From: Immersiella caudata
Taxonomy: Eukaryota; Ascomycota; Sordariomycetes; Sordariales; Lasiosphaeriaceae
DNA: 64,000 bases
Direction of reading: 5' to 3'
Assembly: GCA_030512335.1 (NCBI GenBank)
Contig: JAULSU010000004.1
Location: 6,014,001-6,078,000 of the forward strand
Part shown: positions 20,943 through 31,891 of the stretch, in pieces
Numbering within the stretch: position 1 is the first letter of the stretch
Layout of the letters: the number at the start of each line of letters is the position of its first letter
Translations under genes and position numbers: made by a program
The notes under the pieces: generated by a model
What the model saw: the letters and a program-made list of their open reading frames with translations, nothing else
Told to the model about the DNA's origin: nothing
Databases searched by the model: none

Positions 20943-21618
20943 TCACTTGCCGTTAGGGTTGATGGTGCAATGGAGCTTGCCGTTAATGCACATATCATGT
21001 GAAACAACACCGCGATCGCCCGGGTAGGTGTGCGCCTGTCCAGCGCAAGGGGCGAAGAACGGATCGGCCGAGGTGCCGCTACATTGCTTGGTGTTCTTGC
21101 AGGCGTTGATGAATGATACCAAGTCGGGGCACTTGGCGTTCCTTTACGGCCCACAAATTGGTGCTGCATCCAGGGACTTTGGCACCGCTGTCGGTACACT
21201 TGCAGACAACGGGGTAGGTGTAACCAGAGACGTAGGCCCATGGTGACCTTGTTGTTGGAGCTGAAGTTGGTCTCGATCTGGCTTTTCGGGTCCTTTGTGT
21301 GCCCCAAAGCTGTATTTGTTGATGAAGGCAGTGCCCGAGTAGGCGGGCTTGAGAACGTAGGTGGTTTCTGAACCGCTGGAAAGCTTGCTTTGGGCCCCGG
21401 AAATCTCAGAGGCGGGAGCTCCAACGTGGTCAGTATAGAGATCAACACCAGCGTTTTCGGTAGGCTTGACTTTCATTTCTGTGACTGCTGCTGGTGTTGC
21501 ACCGCGGGTAACTGTGGCAAGAGTTGTCTTCACGGATGCTGAGGCATGAATAACCCGTGTGGCGTGAGGGAACAGCCACCACGGCTGTCGCGATGATGGT
21601 TGCGGTTGAGAACTGCAT
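20943..21618 (-). pseudogene. small secreted thaumatin-like protein, copy 2 (multiple frameshifts)
   Basis: Starts MQFSTATIIATAVVAVP at 21618 (signal peptide) and can be followed to NPNGK and TGA at 20943, but only by changing frame four times, near 21573, 21290, 21240 and 21140. Between the shifts the family blocks are clear: TENAGVDLYTDHVGAP, SSGSETTYVLKPAYSGTAFINK, SQIETNFSSNNKVTMG, AYVSGYTYPVVCKC, GCSTNLW, CPDLVSFINACKN, DPFFAPCAGQAHTYPGD and CINGKLHC. The shifts fall in or next to short homopolymers. Four indels in 0.7 kb indicate a decayed gene, unless the assembly is error-prone at this spot. Confidence 0.65.
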
Positions 21619-22240
21619 TGTGACTTGTTCGAACGTGGATTGATAACAGGAAATGTTAGAATAGAGTGAAGGAAGGCTTTAGTGTAGATTTCGGACTGGA
21701 CCTCGAGGTAAAAAAGAGCAGGATGTAAATGATGGGGAAGCGCTAGGTGAGAGGGCGTTGGGGAGTATCTGTCCGCAATATATACCCATGAACCGTCTGT
21801 TGTCCTTGCTGGAGACGCGAACTAAAGTGGCCACCAGGGTCCATAGCGGGTGCCTCACGTCGGCACTGGTGCTCAGAATCTTGAAAACGCACACTCACAC
21901 ACCCGAAACACCGGAAGTGGGCCCTGCCACGGCAGCTTGGTGTTTCTGCAACGACATGGCAATGCTGACTAAGTTTGTACTTGTGTGAATTCAAAGGACA
22001 GCAAAGCGATCACACACTTCTCAAGGGTAAGGCACCAACTTGACATACATAGCACTTGACAGTTACGACAGCAACAGATCTCTTGATGCTACTGATTTAC
22101 CCCCTTGTGAGGAGTGAGCTCAGCTAAGTTCCCCCTCAAATACCAGTCTAGCTGATTTCCTGCTGGAGGCCCAGCGCCCAAATCCTCCCCTCCCCAGAAA
22201 CCAAACCCCGAAACATCCCAGCGTCGAACCTCAGTGCGCT
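21619..22240. other. intergenic between thaumatin-like copies 2 and 3
   Basis: Contains the promoter of copy 2 (a TATA-like tatatac near 21778) and the 3' flank of copy 3. Nothing else recognisable. Confidence 0.45.
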
Positions 22241-22927
22241 CTATCCCTTGTTGTTGGGCAGAATTCGGCAGTTGAAGGTCCTGCTCGCGCACTCATCATG
22301 TGAGAGTGCGGTGTGGTCCTTGACAAAGGTATAGGCCTTTCCAGCACAAGGCAAAAAGAAGGTATCCGCCGGGCCAGCATCTGGTGAGTTGTTCTTGCAT
22401 CCTCCTTTTGCGTCCACATCGAGGCACACGTTTCCCTGGGCCCAGAGATCGAGGGAACATCCAGATCCCGTGCCACCGCCCTCGCAGTCGCAGACAATGG
22501 GGTATGTGTAGCCCTTGACCTAGGAGACGTCGAGCGAGGGTTTGTCTCCCAGTTTGGCCTTGCCGTCTTCAGGCATATAGGTGTATTCGATCTGGCTGTC
22601 GTGGCCAGATACACCTTCCAGATCGTGTCGGCTGACAAAGATGGCACCACTCGCACCGCTACCCACAGCGATTTGACCTGATGCGCCTGCTCCCAGGATG
22701 GCTCCGGTGCTGCCTGCGTGACGGGTCATGATGTCCACACCGGCGTTGTTGATGACGCGGACAGTTAATGCTGTGATGGTCGACGAGGTGGTTTGACGAG
22801 CGGCGATGACAGGGGTCGGCTTAGATGCGTCGAGAACAGCCTTTGCGGTGCCGCCAGGGAAGACAGCTACAGCGTGGGTGAAGCCAACGGCGGCCGCCAT
22901 GGCGATAGTGCTGAGTGAGAACTGCAT
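22241..22927 (-). pseudogene. small secreted thaumatin-like protein, copy 3 (single in-frame TAG)
   Basis: Starts MQFSLSTIAMAAAVGFTHAVA at 22927, a signal peptide. One frame runs to a TAG at 22241 (228 residues) and is interrupted only by a TAG at 22520-22522. Before it: ALTVRVINNAGVDIMTRH, GAILGAGASGQIAVGSGASGAIFV, SQIEYTYMPED. After it, in the same frame: VKGYTYPIVCDCEGG, GCSLDLWAQGNVC, NNSPDAGPADTFFLPCAGKAYTF and NCRILPNN. Paralogues have Tyr at the stop position (DVSYV). The intact frame on both sides suggests a recent nonsense change, readthrough or editing. Thaumatin-like secreted proteins are often assigned antimicrobial or glucan-binding roles; none is demonstrated here. Confidence 0.65.
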
Positions 22928-23107
22928 CGCTGTAGGCCGTGCTTGGAGTATTGAATGGTAGATAGATTGTGAGATTCCGGAATGCGAGGTAAGGTGGTTT
23001 GCTGGGTTTAGCTGGGGGAGGGACTCTCAGGTGTCTGGGTGCTGGGTAGGGGATGAGTGATAATGAGGGAAGAGGAATTCTGGGAAAGATCTGCCAGCAA
23101 TATACAT

Positions 23108-23647
23108 TCAAATTTCGAACGAGCCTTCAAGGAAGCCTTCGTCGCCCTGAATCTTTCTTCCGGCCTTATTGAATGCGACCTGTCCACCCCAGCTGGTGGG
23201 TGCAGTTATGGTTATGCCGTTGCGCTATTGGCGAGAGTGCCGCTGGCAGGGTCGCTGGTGATAAAATCAGGAGAACCGACAATGTGATTGACCGAGGTCG
23301 TGAGGCCGACACCCGCCGAGTTGACGTGGAAGTGGGTGGCTTGTCAAGAACAGCAGTCTTGGGGAGGGTGAAGAGAGGAGTTGGATTGAGAGCGCCGCCA
23401 CCACCATGGGGGAGAAAGTCGTCGGCAAGGGCCTGAGGGGGGACCTCGGGCTCGGGGGTGACGCTTGGGTCGGGTAGAACGGTGACGGTGGACGTGGATG
23501 AGGATTTGTGGTGGGGAAGGGGGATGTTGTATTTCTCGAGGGGATCTGTCATGGGTACGGAGTAGGCGCAACGCCACCGTCGCCGAGCGTGGCGGGTGGA
23601 GAGTTGGTAGCGGCGTAGTCGGATGTGATGACAATGGAGAACTTCAT
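23108..23647 (-). pseudogene. thaumatin-like copy 4, truncated fragment
   Basis: The ATG at 23647 begins MKFSIVITSDYAATNS and soon meets a stop. In shifted frames the family blocks HFHVNSAGVGLTTSVNHIVGSP and then ITITAPTSWGGQVAFNKAG..GDEGFLEGSFEI follow. The sequence ends at a stop at 23108 directly before the promoter of copy 3; the whole Cys-rich C-terminal half is missing. At least two frameshifts are needed, so it is a relic. Confidence 0.5.
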
Positions 23648-24877
23648 TTTGGCGGCAGAGGGTGGTGTCGGTGTGAGAGGTTGTGGTGTCTTGTGAGATC
23701 TGCGTGAAAGGCTCTGTCAAAGACTGGACGAGAAGATGTTGGGAGATGGAGAAGAAAGAAATTGCTGGGAGAAAAACACTGTATAAATATTGAGCAGTTC
23801 TCACAACCGGAAGCCTGCAAATGCTCTCCATCACGCGCCGCTCAAAGGTCGTGAGGCGTGCCTTCCCATTTGTCGGCTCAACTGGGGCCCGTCAAGGTGC
23901 ACGCTGACTCCGCAGGAGCCTGACAAAAGATTCTTTCCCTCCCTCAAGCGGTGAGCCTCCATGAATTCCGCTGCTGGCATGGTTCCTTGCTCTAGAATGC
24001 GCTTCCCTGCCCAAGTTCCCATTCGCATCATTTCCCTCACCCGCGTAAGCTCAATTTGTTAGATGTCTGGTAATGCATTTTCGGGACCGAACTCTGTCCG
24101 TCTCTCCAAACAGTGACAGTGACCTACAGATACCCTGTTCTTTACTCAAAGTGCGGAGGTAGACAAGAGCAACGGTCAGGCTTTCTGACCTTAGTCAACA
24201 GGTTGCTTTGGTGGCAGTAATGGCTGGGCTTCCTAGGAGAACCGATGGGCTAACAGGTTTGAGTGATAAGTTGAGGTGGACGCAATTGTTGATTGCTGGT
24301 CAGGCAAGAAATGGGAACAGGCCAACGGCCTGAGGGTCACAATGCTCTGCTACTAGAAGATGTGGCATGGAGAGCCTGACAAGAAGAGCGAGAGACAGAT
24401 TTTGTCAAGGATCCATCATCGCTGAGAGTGTAATCTCCATTGCTGGGAATTGCGTTGAAAAATTGTGAATGTGGCGGCCGTGAAACTATTGCTTTGTGTG
24501 CAATGAATGAAGAGTAGTGCACTATCGCGTCCCACCGCGCCATCTTTATATCCGGAAGCCACCCTTACGAGGCCGTTCTAAGCTGAATAAGTAGGTTTAG
24601 TGAAAGATACCAATATCCTGCTGTGTTTAGCACTCACTCCAAACCAAACATCACAGAGCATCACAGCACGAAGGCAATAATAGAAATGTCCAATTCTCTA
24701 CCCTAGTCCATCTATCTATCCATGTCGGTTGTAAACAAAACAAATATGCTGTAGCAAGCAGTACCCGAGACCTTAACCAACACCCACACGCCAAACACCA
24801 ATTACGCAATATTACACCCCAGCCCCAAACCACAAACTTGTACTGTACCCAACACCAAGAACCAAACTCTAACCCAA
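23648..24877. other. 1.2-kb intergenic region
   Basis: No gene or structured element could be supported. The right end (about 24640-24877) is an AT- and CA-rich 3' flank of the channel gene. Confidence 0.5.
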
Positions 24878-27002
24878 TCAATACACCTCCGTACTCCTCA
24901 CACTCCCATCACTCTGCTTCCTCCTCCTCACAAAACTCCCCATACTCTCCGCATCCAAATCCCGACTCTTCCTCTCCCCACTGATATCAATATGCGCCGT
25001 CATATCCAAATGATCCAACTTCTCCAACTGATCCAGCACCTCGGGCGGCGGCTCGGCAAACACCAGTTGGATATCACCGTACGGACTAAGCCCGAAGTGT
25101 GTCCATCCCCTCTTGTGAACTGTGGGCATACCCCTCGCCCACACGCGACGACGCTCGTAGAGGGCGATGAGTAACAAAACGGGGGCGTTGACGGTGCGGA
25201 TGACGGCAACGTTGATGTTGTGGAAGGTGGCAGGGCCAAGGGTGAGGCGAAGAGGGAGCATGAAGATGAGGGCGATCATGTTGAACGGCGGCGGGTAGGC
25301 AAAGATGGAATCGGATTTGACGGCTTGGAAGGTGAGCACGGCGCGGCGGAACTGCACCTCGGCGGCGGCGTTGTTCATGATCTTGGAGAAGGTGTTGGTG
25401 AGGATGGCAACGAGGATGGTTAAGAAGAGGGTGTTTCCGAGGAATGCAAAGGTCACGGCGAGGGCAGGGCCGAGGTAGGTGTGGAATTCGGCGGTGCGCT
25501 CGATGCCGGTGCCGTCGAGACCGAACCAGATCCAGAGGAGCCACTTCCCGATGGTGGCCCAGGAGGGGCCGGCGGTGGAGTCCCAGGCGGCATCAGAGGT
25601 GAAGGCTGTGCGCATGAGCCAGAAGAGGCCGAGGAGGAAGCCGGTGAAGCACCAGATGGCGATGAAGGTGAGGCGGGTGAAGTCGCGCATCATGGCGTGG
25701 AGGGCGATGAAGACGATGTTGTCGGGCATGAGGTTGAAGGCGATGCGGGTGAGGAGGATGGGAGCCGCGGTGCAGAGGATGGGGAGGGCGTAGTTGACGT
25801 CGACGCCGATGAGGAGCTCGACGACGCGGACTACGCCGTAGACCCCGTAGATAAGAATGAAGGTGATATCCAAGAAACTCCACAGATTCTGAGCGTGTAC
25901 CTCCCAGCCGTGTTCGATGATGGCCGCGAATTGTTCCAAAACCCAGCCAGCGGTGAAGATGTCGAACGCAATCTCGTAGATGCCCATGCTCCGCGTGCCC
26001 CATTCCGGCCTGTTGCAGTAGGTCATGGTGAGGACGTACAGTGCCAAGAGAATGGCGAAGTGGACGAGCTCGATCAAGTTGCGCAGTTGGGGAACGATCA
26101 GACGTCTGTGGTTGAGGATGGCAGCCCGGCGGGGCTCATACAGGGAGACCGGGTGATGTTTGTAGTGGTCCGGGAGGATGTCGACGAGAGACAGCGGGGT
26201 GTAGACGACCTGACCGCGATGCACAGCGTCCACCACGCGCTGGCAGGCTATCGACCCGATCAAAATCTTACTTTCCGACAGGATCGCGAGCTCGAGGGCG
26301 ATCAGCTTGCGCTCGTGACCGCCGCGCTCTTGTGCGTGCCATTTCTGGGCACGACTCTGGCGTCTAACGGCCTCCGGAGCGGCATCGAACGCATCGAAGC
26401 CGGAGACGAGGATGTTCGCGAGGAGGAGCAGCCCGGGGCGGCCGGGGTTGTCTTCGTGGAAGCGGCGCAGGATTCGAGTGGCAACGAGCTCGCAGACGAT
26501 GGCGCGGGCAATGTTCACCGTCTGCTGGAGCGTCTCCTCTTGGGATCTCAGAAACTGGACGCGGTTCGCGAGCAGGCAGTATACTGTCGAGAGATCGTCG
26601 GGGTTGTAGAGACGGTCGACGAGGGGTCGGACGAGTTGGATGTTCATGCGCGGCGCCCGGAGCTGGTCGAGTGTGTAGGGCTCGTCTAGGATAGCATTAG
26701 CAACGGTCGCTGGAGGCAGGGAGGAGACCTAACACACCAACAGCGGCAAGGACAAGACGACGTATCCTGTGGATAGTCACGTAAACCGGCATGATGTTCT
26801 CCTCCGGGTTCTCGGCGGGCTGGGCGCCGGGAAGCGGAGACCGGCGCCCTCGCAGGCCGAGCGAGATGTTGTCGGTGGGCTTGTAGAGCGCCGCCTCTGG
26901 GCTGTAGTCGAGATCGAGGTCGCCATCCGAGTCATCGTCGATGTCGACATCGCGGTCGTGGCCGGTTTCGCGCACCAGGGCGCGGGCGTCTTCTCGTCCC
27001 AT
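24878..27002 (-). CDS. YVC1: vacuolar TRP-type cation channel (YVC1-like)
   Basis: Two exons, 27002-26738 and 26685-24878, give 690 residues, close to the yeast Yvc1 length. The intron (GTGTGT..CTAG, 52 nt, GCTAAT branch) joins RRLVLAAV-D-EPYTLDQL. The N-terminal part is acidic, followed by LVRPLVDRLYNPDDLSTVYCLLANRVQFL, typical of the family. At least six hydrophobic segments follow, e.g. LVHFAILLALYVLTM, NLWSFLDITFILIYGVYGVVRV, FIAIWCFTGFLLGLFWLM and YLGPALAVTFAFLGNTLFLTILVAIL. The C terminus is cytosolic with an acidic LDQLEKLDHLD stretch. Yvc1 releases Ca2+ from the vacuole in response to stretch or hyperosmotic shock; that role is inferred by family. A long open frame on the opposite strand is a codon-bias shadow. 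Confidence 0.9.
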
Positions 27003-27943
27003 TTCTGCGCGGGTTATTGTCCAAAGTTCATGGCGCTGTTGTCGACGGCGACTTTTCGGGTTCGTCGGTGGTTGCGGCCAGATCAGGGCACCTCAGCGGG
27101 CAGGCACGATGGCCTCCCTGAAGTCCCCTTCCCCTGAGCTGACGCATTGGGTTGGAGTGGGCCTTGGCTTGGCTCCGAACGCGATAACGTAATTTTGCGA
27201 CGACAGGGGCTTGGCCGCCGGTAATTGCTACCCTCACACGCAAACATGGGAATTGCGCTGGTTGTGGATGGTCATTTTGGAGAGCTCGGGACTACCAAGT
27301 CGGTGCCCTGCGTTCTGCTATTGATGTTGACATCAATTCGATTGTCAAAAAAGACCGCAACACTTCTTTGTTCAGAGCGAAATCTGGAGTGGGTTTCTGA
27401 GTTGGTCTGTGCACAGCGGAGCCAAGCTTCCAGACCGCTGCAGCCAATCTTGCCAAGCCGGCGCTTTCCACGAAGTCCTGAGCAATCTGTCCTGTCCGTT
27501 CCATCGCGCCGAGAGCGTCAACTGCCGCCGAGGGCATCGACTGTCAAGAAAAGCCAATGATTCCTCATGCGGTAAAGAGAAAGATTTACCGGATCCCAGC
27601 TCCCATGTTTTGACTATGTCTGATGTTGGTGGGGGCACCGCGACGTTTCGATCGCGCCGTTGATGTGGGGCGAACCCCACCAAGCCACAGACGACACGAA
27701 CAGCCTGAGTTGAGCAAACTTGAACCCAGAGCGAAAGCGAGACGCGACGAACGCGACGAATGCGAAGAGGCATTCGACTTAACGATGTTTGCGTTCAATA
27801 GTAATTTCCAATGCATATCCAAGAACTTGCAACCCCTCCTATCAACCCATCAACCCCTATCAACCCCTATCAACCCAAAATACTGCTCAAATCTGCTCAA
27901 ACCCCCTCAGTGGCTTGCTTGCTTAACCCTATCCCTATCCCAC
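27003..27943. other. 0.9-kb intergenic region with a short tandem repeat
   Basis: No gene supported. A 10-11 bp tandem repeat of the type ctatcaaccc occurs at 27838-27876. Confidence 0.5.
27838..27876. repeat. tandem ctatcaaccc repeat, about four units
   Basis: Four imperfect 8-11 bp units in the 3' flank of the permease gene. Confidence 0.8.
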
Positions 27944-29738
27944 TTAATAAACATAAACAAACTCCTCATTCTCCCTATCCGTCAAATCCTCAAACGCCCT
28001 CCTTCCCACCTCTCCTTCATTCCCCTCCCCAATATCCTCATACCTCTCCTCCATCGACCAATCCCGAATCACCCTCTGCCCCCCCGCTTCCACCCTCGCC
28101 TTCCACTTTTCCCAGTTCAACCTCTTCACTTCCAGCACACAAAGTATTACACAAACAACCATGCCTATGAACACACCCAGCGTGGCGCATAACCCAGGGA
28201 GATAAGCTGGTGCATCGTTCGAGTTGAAGAGCAGAGGGCCGATGATATTCCCTGCGGAGGAGGCAGCGTTGTAGACAGACATCATGACGCTCTTTTTAGT
28301 TTGGCCTGCGGTATTGGCTAGAATCCACGAGACGATGAGCGTGTTGCCGCCGAATATGAAGGCGAGGAGGTAATACCCCGTCAACAGTTGACCGGTGTGG
28401 CCTTCGCGGGGTGAGACGTAGAGGATTACCAGGCCGCTTAGGATCGGGACGAGAATTCCGAGGAGGGGAAGGGATTTGTGGCGGAGCTTGAAGCTGGTGT
28501 ATGCCACAGCGAGGATGACGGCGTATTGGATTGCACCGAAGGGGATGTTGAGGAGAGTGGTGGTGAGCTGGTTGTAGCCGAAGCCTGAGAGAATGAGCGG
28601 GCCGAAGGTGTTGGTGACTTGGGCGCCGAGGTTGTTGGCAAGGGACATGGCGGCGAAGAGGTAGGTCTTTGGGTCGAGGAAGGTTTCGCGGATTTGGTGT
28701 AGTTTGAGGGTGGCTGAGGAGGATACGGGGCCGGATTGGTTGGCGCGGAGGCGCTCGGTTGCTTGAAGGCGTTCGTGGGGGGTGAGAAAGGGGGCGGTTG
28801 AGGGGGAAGTGGGGAGGTAGAGGTAAATCAAAGGGGCGGTGGCGAGGGTTAAGAGTCCGGTTGTGAGGAATAGTCTGTGATGTCAGTACCTTGAGTGAGG
28901 GTGAAACGGGAGGAGAACGTACACCTGCCACGTTTTGAGAGCCCCATGGTGAACACTTCCAAGTCCGTATGCCAGCAACGCCGCGATGATGGTCGCCAAT
29001 CCGTTCGTGCCATACCATGCAGCAACCCTGACCGGTTGCTCAGCCCGTCGATACCACTGTCCGGTGATGATGGAAAATAGAGGTAAACATCCGGCCTCGA
29101 AGATTCCCAGAAAGAATCGATTCGCGAGCAATCCTCGGAATGTCTGGCATGTTGGGGTGAGAGTTTGGGCGAGTCCCCAACCGAAAACCAACACGGGCAT
29201 GAGAATGCGATGTGGCACCTTGACGATCAGAACGGACGAAAAGGGTTGCCATAGCAGCTGTGCTATGGGAGCGATGGAGCCGACCCAGGAGTACTGGTTT
29301 CCCGTGAGGTTGGTGTCCTCGCGAAGGCCGAAGATGGCGCTGTACCCGAGGATGGTTTTGTCAAGAATCTGCAAGCTATGTTAGGTGGCCTTGTGCCCGG
29401 TGTCAATGGTGCCGGGGAACGAACCTGGAGGAGGTAGACCCAAACAAGGATTACGAGAATGACTTGGTCTGTTTTTTGGCGGATGCGTTTACTCTAGAGG
29501 AGGAGAGGAGTGTCAGCCATCAGGTGGACGTTGGAATGAGAAGAATGCACACATCAGCTTCGGTTAAGGTGACTCTTTGGTTCCCGTATTCTTGGGCGTC
29601 TTCTTCGTCATCGTTTCCCGTGTTGGCGATGGGAGTCTCAGGTGGAGGTCTGTTTGTGGGCCCATCCTTGCCATCGGTGTCATCAACGGCCAAAGGCTGG
29701 TACTCAACGCCAGGCGACCCCACAGGCCGTCGAGGCAT
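27944..29738 (-). CDS. MFS permease of the Dal5 (anion:cation symporter) family
   Basis: Four exons, 29738-29553, 29493-29425, 29368-28923 and 28874-27944, give 543 residues. Phases agree when the third donor is GTACGT (KTWQ-V-LFLTTGLL). The order is an acidic N terminus (GNDDEEDAQEYG), SKRIRQKTDQVILVILVWVYLLQILDKTILGYSAIFGL (start of the MFS fold in Dal5 proteins), GNQYSWVGSIAPIAQLLWQP, RFFLGIFEAGCLPLFSIITGQWYRR with the family's GxxEAG motif, then a loop and the second helix set to VVCVILCVLEVKRLN. Dal5 relatives import allantoate, nicotinate, vitamins or dipeptides, so it need not be a sugar transporter. It is divergent from the GH43 gene with 524 bp between starts. The exact start is uncertain because related frames continue upstream. 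Confidence 0.82.
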
Positions 29739-30262
29739 CGCAGAGTTGGAAGAGGGCCGTCCGTCGCCACATCAAACCTCTCGGTGTATTGAGGCGCGAG
29801 GGCTGCTCGGTCGAATACCAACGGGCCGTTGTTGACGGGAGGTCGTTGCGTTGGATCCGTTTCATCCTGGCGTTCCCCGCACCCGACCACGCGGTTGAGT
29901 GGGGCCAGTGTGGGGGCATTTGGGATGACGACACAAATCGACGACTGGAAAGACCCGTCGTGCGACTTGTGTGAACCACTGTTCTTAATTTGGGGTTGTG
30001 TAGAAGATCAATTGGAAGGATCGAAGTATTTTCCGCCATATCCGAACTTTAGCTCCTCGTTACCGACACTGGAAAGCGTGCGCTGACTTCCGGGGCTCCA
30101 GCCGGGCTCCGACCCCGGATCCACCCCGCAACGCCTCCAATTCTCCCGGCTAAATTCGGAGCTCCTCTTTCCCCTCAACGCCCCGAAGCATTAAAACCTG
30201 CACCGGGCCTGCGTGGTGAAGCGAACGAAGCGAACACAACATCGGATCAGGAGTCAACCAAT
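29739..30262. promoter_or_regulatory. divergent promoter between permease and GH43 gene
   Basis: Besides the XlnR-type site, the segment 30088-30128 carries several CreA-type hexamers (SYGGRG): CCGGGG, CCCCGG and CCCCGC on either strand. This matches carbon-catabolite control of hemicellulase genes, though such hexamers are common by chance. Confidence 0.5.
30148..30154 (+). promoter_or_regulatory. XlnR/Xyr1-type site GGCTAAA
   Basis: Exact match to the GGCTAAA element bound by the xylanase regulator XlnR, 109 bp upstream of the beta-xylosidase start codon. Occupancy is inferred. Confidence 0.5.
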
Positions 30263-31891
30263 ATGCCGCTGGTACGCAATCCCATCCTCCCCGGCTTCAA
30301 CGCCGACCCGTCCATCCTCCGGGTCGGCTCCGACTACTACATCGCCACCTCCACCTTCGAGTGGTACCCCGGCGTGCAAATCCACCAATCCACCGACCTG
30401 GCCAACTGGACTCTGATTACCCGTCCGCTCTCCCGCGCCGCTCAGCTCGACATGCGCGGCGACCCCGACAGCTGCGGCGTGTGGGCCCCGTGTCTCACCC
30501 ACGACGGGAACAAATTCTATCTCGTCTACACCGACGTCAAGCGCAAGGACGGCTCCTTCAAGGACACGCACAACTACATTGTCACGGCCGACTCCATCAG
30601 CGGACCTTGGTCCGACCCCATTTACACCAATTCCTCCGGGTTCGACCCGTCTCTCTTCCACGATGACGACGGCAAAAAATACTTTGTCAACATGCTCTGG
30701 GACCACCGCAAGCGTCCCCATTCCTTCGCGGGCATTGCTTGCCAGGAATTCGACCCCGTGCAGAACAAACTCGTCGGTCCCCGCAAGAACATCTTCGCCG
30801 GCACCGACCTCGCGCTCGTTGAAGGTCCTCACGTGTACAAGCGCAACGGATGGTACTACCTCCTCACCGCCGAAGGCGGCACCGGGTACGACCACGCCGT
30901 CACCTTCTGCCGTTCCCGCTCCATCTGGGGCCCATACGAAGTGCACCCCCAAAAACACATCCTCACCTCCAAAGACCACCCCCACGCCGCCCTCCAACGC
31001 GCTGGCCACGGCGACATCGTCGACACCCCCGACGGCCGCACCTACCTCGTCCACCTCACCGGCCGCCCCACCACCCAACTCCGCCGCTGCGTTCTCGGTC
31101 GCGAAACCGCCATCCAAGAAGCCTACTGGTCCGACGATGACTGGCTCTACATCAAGAACGGCCCCGTCCCCTCCCTCTACGTCGACCTCCCCGCCGAACG
31201 CGACGAAACTCCCTACTGGTCCCCCAAATCCTACACCTTCTCCGACCCCAACCTCCCCATCGACTTTCAATGGCTCCGCACCCCCGACACATCCCGCATC
31301 TTCCGCACCAACCCCTCCGACGGCAGTCTCACCCTCATCGGCCGCGAGTCCACCGGCTCCTGGTTCGAGCAAGCCCTTGTGGCACGTCGCCAGGAACACT
31401 TCTCCTACGATGCCGAAACCACCATCGACTTCTCTCCTGAGGACGAGCGCCAATTCGCTGGTTTGACGGCGTATTACTGCCGTTTCAACTTCTTCTATCT
31501 TACCGTATCCGCTCACAATGACGGAAAACGCGAATTGCTCATCCAGGCTAGCGAAGCCTCCTGGCCGCTGGGGAGTCTCAACCTCCAACGCCTCCTCCAA
31601 CCCATATCCCTTCCGCAGGAGGGCAAAGTCAAACTGAAGGTCTCGGTACGGGGGAGGGCATTGCAGTTTTATTACGCTCTGGGTGGCGAGCAGGAATGGA
31701 AGAAGGTCGGGCCGGTGTTTGATGCGAGTGTTGTGAGTGATGAGTGTGGTGGACACCAGGCTCATGGGAGCTTTACGGGGGCGTTTGTGGGGGTTGCGTG
31801 CTCGGATTTGAATGGGACGGCGAAGGAGGCGCGGTTTGAGGGGTTTGTGTACACGCCTGTGAGGGATCCTAGTGATCGGTATGATGTTTAG
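30263..31891 (+). CDS. GH43 beta-xylosidase (intracellular)
   Basis: Single exon, 542 residues. Glycoside hydrolase family 43 five-bladed propeller with the catalytic triad in place: base D15 (GFNADPSI), pKa-modulating D128 (GFDPSLF) and acid E187 (LVEGPH), spaced as in characterised GH43 beta-xylosidases. WYPGVQIHQSTDLANW and YDHAVTFCRSRSIWGPYE are also typical. A C-terminal beta-sandwich domain starts near residue 330 and includes GRESTGSWFEQALVARRQEHF and the FAGLTAYYCRFNFFYLTV strands. No signal peptide is visible (MPLVRNPILPG), so it probably acts in the cytosol on imported xylo-oligosaccharides. The XlnR-type site lies just upstream. A 578-residue antisense open frame is a shadow of its GC-rich third positions. 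Confidence 0.93.
   Translation: MPLVRNPILPGFNADPSILRVGSDYYIATSTFEWYPGVQIHQSTDLANWTLITRPLSRAAQLDMRGDPDSCGVWAPCLTHDGNKFYLVYTDVKRKDGSFKDTHNYIVTADSISGPWSDPIYTNSSGFDPSLFHDDDGKKYFVNMLWDHRKRPHSFAGIACQEFDPVQNKLVGPRKNIFAGTDLALVEGPHVYKRNGWYYLLTAEGGTGYDHAVTFCRSRSIWGPYEVHPQKHILTSKDHPHAALQRAGHGDIVDTPDGRTYLVHLTGRPTTQLRRCVLGRETAIQEAYWSDDDWLYIKNGPVPSLYVDLPAERDETPYWSPKSYTFSDPNLPIDFQWLRTPDTSRIFRTNPSDGSLTLIGRESTGSWFEQALVARRQEHFSYDAETTIDFSPEDERQFAGLTAYYCRFNFFYLTVSAHNDGKRELLIQASEASWPLGSLNLQRLLQPISLPQEGKVKLKVSVRGRALQFYYALGGEQEWKKVGPVFDASVVSDECGGHQAHGSFTGAFVGVACSDLNGTAKEARFEGFVYTPVRDPSDRYDV

Noticed and set aside
25481..26689. 402-residue open frame on the plus strand
   Set aside because: Antisense shadow of the YVC1-like channel gene; highly acidic and repetitive composition.
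27838..27876. Telomere-like repeat
   Set aside because: The units (ctatcaaccc) do not match TTAGGG or its complement.
30579..31466. 295-residue plus-strand frame rich in Pro/Ser/Thr
   Set aside because: Out-of-frame shadow inside the GH43 gene.
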